From Henckelia pumila (Eukaryota; Streptophyta; Magnoliopsida; Lamiales; Gesneriaceae), in contig NC_133121.1 of the NCBI RefSeq assembly GCF_033568475.1, positions 83,162,589 to 83,226,588 on the forward strand: a stretch of 64,000 nt of DNA, written 5' to 3'. The first letter of the stretch is position 1. Every line of letters begins with the position of its first letter. This document shows, piece after piece, positions 60,495 through 64,000 of this stretch. The notes beneath the pieces were generated by a model. That model saw only the letters and a program-made list of their open reading frames with translations, was not told the DNA's origin and did not search any database. Made by a program: the position numbers and the translations under genes.

Positions 60495-61709
60495 CATCAC
60501 AAGTAACAACACCACAGAAGTACTTTCTCCAAATAAATGGCATAGATAGTTTCAGCTGCAGCCTAATGGAATCTAAATTAAATGTGACAGGACATGTAGA
60601 TGTCCATTACTTGTTGCTTCCTTGAACAGTAGTTAGTCGGTCATGGATTTGCCTTTCACTAGTTTCATTCTTGTTGACAAGAGAGATATTAAAAGGTTCC
60701 TTGATCAGAAAGAACTGGTATAATTGCACAATTTTTTAGATAATGTTTAGAAGTGTAAGAAAGTATGGCGAAGGAATTGAGAAACCTTTATTAGGTAGTG
60801 TTTGGGGGAGATTTTAGGAAGCACTTCTCAGCTTCTCGTTAACAAAATTTCACAAAAATTCAAAATTTTTTTAATGAAAAACTGAGAATTGCTTCTTAGA
60901 AGCTCTCCCAAACATTACCTTAATATCAGGTACACCTTCCTTTTGCTTCACATGCAAAACCAGAAAACAAATTAACAGGTTTGAGGAAGGACAATTCAAC
61001 TATGTTTGGCAGCAACTCATTGTTCAGATCTTTGGAATGATAATGATTAAATTAAGGAACACATAATGTTCAATCCTGGATAAAATTGACATTAGAGCGT
61101 TGGAATTGCAACAGAAAGCATGTTATTCTTAAGAGAACTAGAGCGTCAAGAAGGCAAGAGATTACATGAAAATAATCCAATCATGGCCTTTTCTTATTTA
61201 CAAACCAATGCCCCTTAGTCTATTATGGATCTAACCATCCAAGTCCAGGCACAAAAAAATTTCCAATCTTGTTTATTTCTTGTCCAAAAACCGTATTTTA
61301 TGTAAAAATGATTTAAAATATAGTGAATCGGACGAGAGATTTGGCAGTTGACTAAATCATTATATATTTCCATACAATCATATAGACAATGATTACTTGA
61401 CAACATTGATCACTATGTTGCTTGTGTGGCAATGTTAAACAGATTTTGAAAATGACAAGGTGGTCGGATTTTTGTTTTGTTATTTTTTAACTAGAGGGAT
61501 GAGGGAGTGATCATAGTTCAAAACACTGGGTAGAACGGTCTATACATGATGTAACTGAAAAACAATTTTAATGGAGACCAAGAAATAATGACATTGTTCT
61601 CTCCATGTAATCATTTGCATAGAATTAGAAGGTTACCACCATAGTCAAGGCTTGGTAATCATACAAAAAAGTTTAATGGGATCGATGACACGTTGACTGA
61701 TGTACTCAC
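60495..61709. other. UTP25 intron continuation
   Basis: AT-rich sequence without coding frames. It contains the small MITE at 60794-60919. Confidence 0.45.
60794..60919. mobile_element. Tourist-like MITE, 126 bp
   Basis: Inverted ends GGTAGTGTTTGGGGGAG and, from the right, GGTAATGTTTGGGAGAG, flanked by TTA on both sides (60791-60793, 60920-60922), as for PIF/Harbinger MITEs. The whole element is close to one long imperfect hairpin. Confidence 0.8.
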
Positions 61710-61833
61710 ATAAAGAGAAAAACATTTTCTTCTTCGATTGATGAAATTCACTGCTTCCCGATGCCTCGAAGATTTTCATCCAATTCTTGTATAGATTTGT
61801 CTTGAGGCCATAAAAAGAAGTCATGTCCAAATC

Positions 61834-62409
61834 CTATGCACATAGTCAAAACACATTATTCAGATCACAGTCATAATTCTTCTTGAAATAATACCAAGTA
61901 ATTCCATCATGAATTAAACCATTATAGCCATTCTATGGGCGAAGATTGAAAAAATAATAATATCACTCAGACAAGTTGTTTATATATAAAAGAATCATCG
62001 CAGTTAAAATCTATTATTCATGAGCCAGCTTTGATCGATCACACATAATTTAGACAAATTTATCTGATATATGTGAAATAATTGCATTTAGGTGGACGTT
62101 TAGCAAACGTTAGCAATGAATCAGACTAATCTTGCTTTAAGGTGGAAGTCTTTTAATTTTTTTGAGGGTTCATTAAACTTTTTACCAGCATGTAGGGTGG
62201 TGTCATAAATACCTAATGATTAGCTCGTATGCCTTCTAAATCCTAACCCTAAATATAAAAGGAAGACATTTTAAACTGAATTTACTAGTTTTAAATATAT
62301 CCCGCGCAAGGTGATGGAAATAAACTAAAACCAAACAACTATAGAATTCAAAAGAACGTGACTATGTCGAAACTTAGATAAGAATAGTCAAGTCAAAAAA
62401 CAAATATAT
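61834..62409. other. Upstream of the first visible UTP25 exon
   Basis: AT-rich. No N-terminal UTP25 exon, promoter or other gene was found. The minus-strand acceptor TGCATAG at 61834-61840 implies that further exons lie upstream, beyond or hidden by the LTR at 62410. Confidence 0.4.

Positions 62410-64000
<1,591 letters not shown>

Larger units (their letters stand above)
43495..61833 (-). pseudogene. UTP25: UTP25-like (U3 snoRNP-associated, DEAD-box-like) gene, interrupted and incomplete
   Basis: Exon-sized blocks with GT/AG borders: 61833-61710 (FEASGSSEFHQSKKKMFFSL), 53885-53785 (NNYRDIMHHNKKPFYLKG), 53578-53447 (LNHIFRSRDLMSKND), 52500-52347 (KPSDFEALLGRDNNNDHFMIG), 51901-51832 (GIKLYADFYTSDILVASPLG), 51611-51552 (DVDYLSSIE), 51449-51411, 51308-51220 (NKIPSKQHGTDIMRIRPW), 44691-44627 (YLDGQAHFYRQTIILSSHIN), 43544-43495 (HHNCFNYQGK). 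The order and sequence match UTP25/DEF, a nucleolar factor for small-subunit rRNA processing. Two copia elements sit in introns. Problems: the exon for the VLILLP-type block between 53447 and 52500 is not found, a TAG precedes EFGSRV unless the T7AG serves as acceptor, phases of the 52347 and 51901 borders disagree, and no C-terminal exons are recognised below 43495. The N-terminus may lie beyond the window. Probably a pseudogene, though an expressed diverged gene is possible. Confidence 0.75.

Overview
This window is nuclear DNA from a flowering plant, very probably a eudicot. It is AT-rich, carries spliced genes with GT/AG introns, and is packed with plant-type transposons nested inside one another. 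I cannot name the species. At most two ordinary host genes are recognisable. The first is a complete six-exon NADPH-dependent reductase of the phenylacetaldehyde/cinnamoyl-CoA reductase-like family (minus strand, 576-3297). The second is an interrupted UTP25 (ribosome-biogenesis DEAD-box-like) gene, whose exons are scattered on the minus strand from 61833 down to 43495.

Layout. 1-8 kb: the reductase gene, then intergenic DNA with three non-autonomous DNA transposons (5966-6137, 6222-6385, 6826-7272). 8-20 kb: remains of a Tat-type Ty3/gypsy element on the minus strand (RT end, RNase H, second RNase H, integrase; 17419-19848). It faces a plus-strand plant-mobile-domain gene (14347-17181). A complete non-autonomous gypsy element (8879-14093, 5-bp target duplication) lies upstream of that gene. 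19.8-26 kb: an Athila-type LTR and gag (19849-22404) inserted in the Tat element, in turn interrupted by the 3' half of a Tekay-type chromovirus (22405-26083, minus). 26-36.5 kb: decayed CACTA-associated genes (Ptta/Ulp1-like protease, TNP2 end), a probable solo LTR and a LINE ORF1 fragment. 36.5-43.3 kb: a second Athila-type element that keeps gag and protease but no pol. 43.5-62 kb: the UTP25 locus, with a Tork-type Ty1/copia element (44973-51198) and a second, younger copia element (54035-60489) in its introns. The Tork element has a 1.16-kb DNA transposon inside its 5' LTR. 62.4-64 kb: the start of another Tekay-type LTR on the plus strand.

Almost every transposon coding region is broken by stops or frameshifts, so the window reads as a layered record of insertions rather than a set of cooperating genes. 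The points most worth a second look are: palindromes in two MITEs whose arms differ in a compensatory way; a similar compensatory palindrome at the tip of Athila LTRs; GC-rich repeated words inside the LTRs of otherwise unrelated families; and a Tekay LTR pair that shares its R/U5-like part but not its U3.
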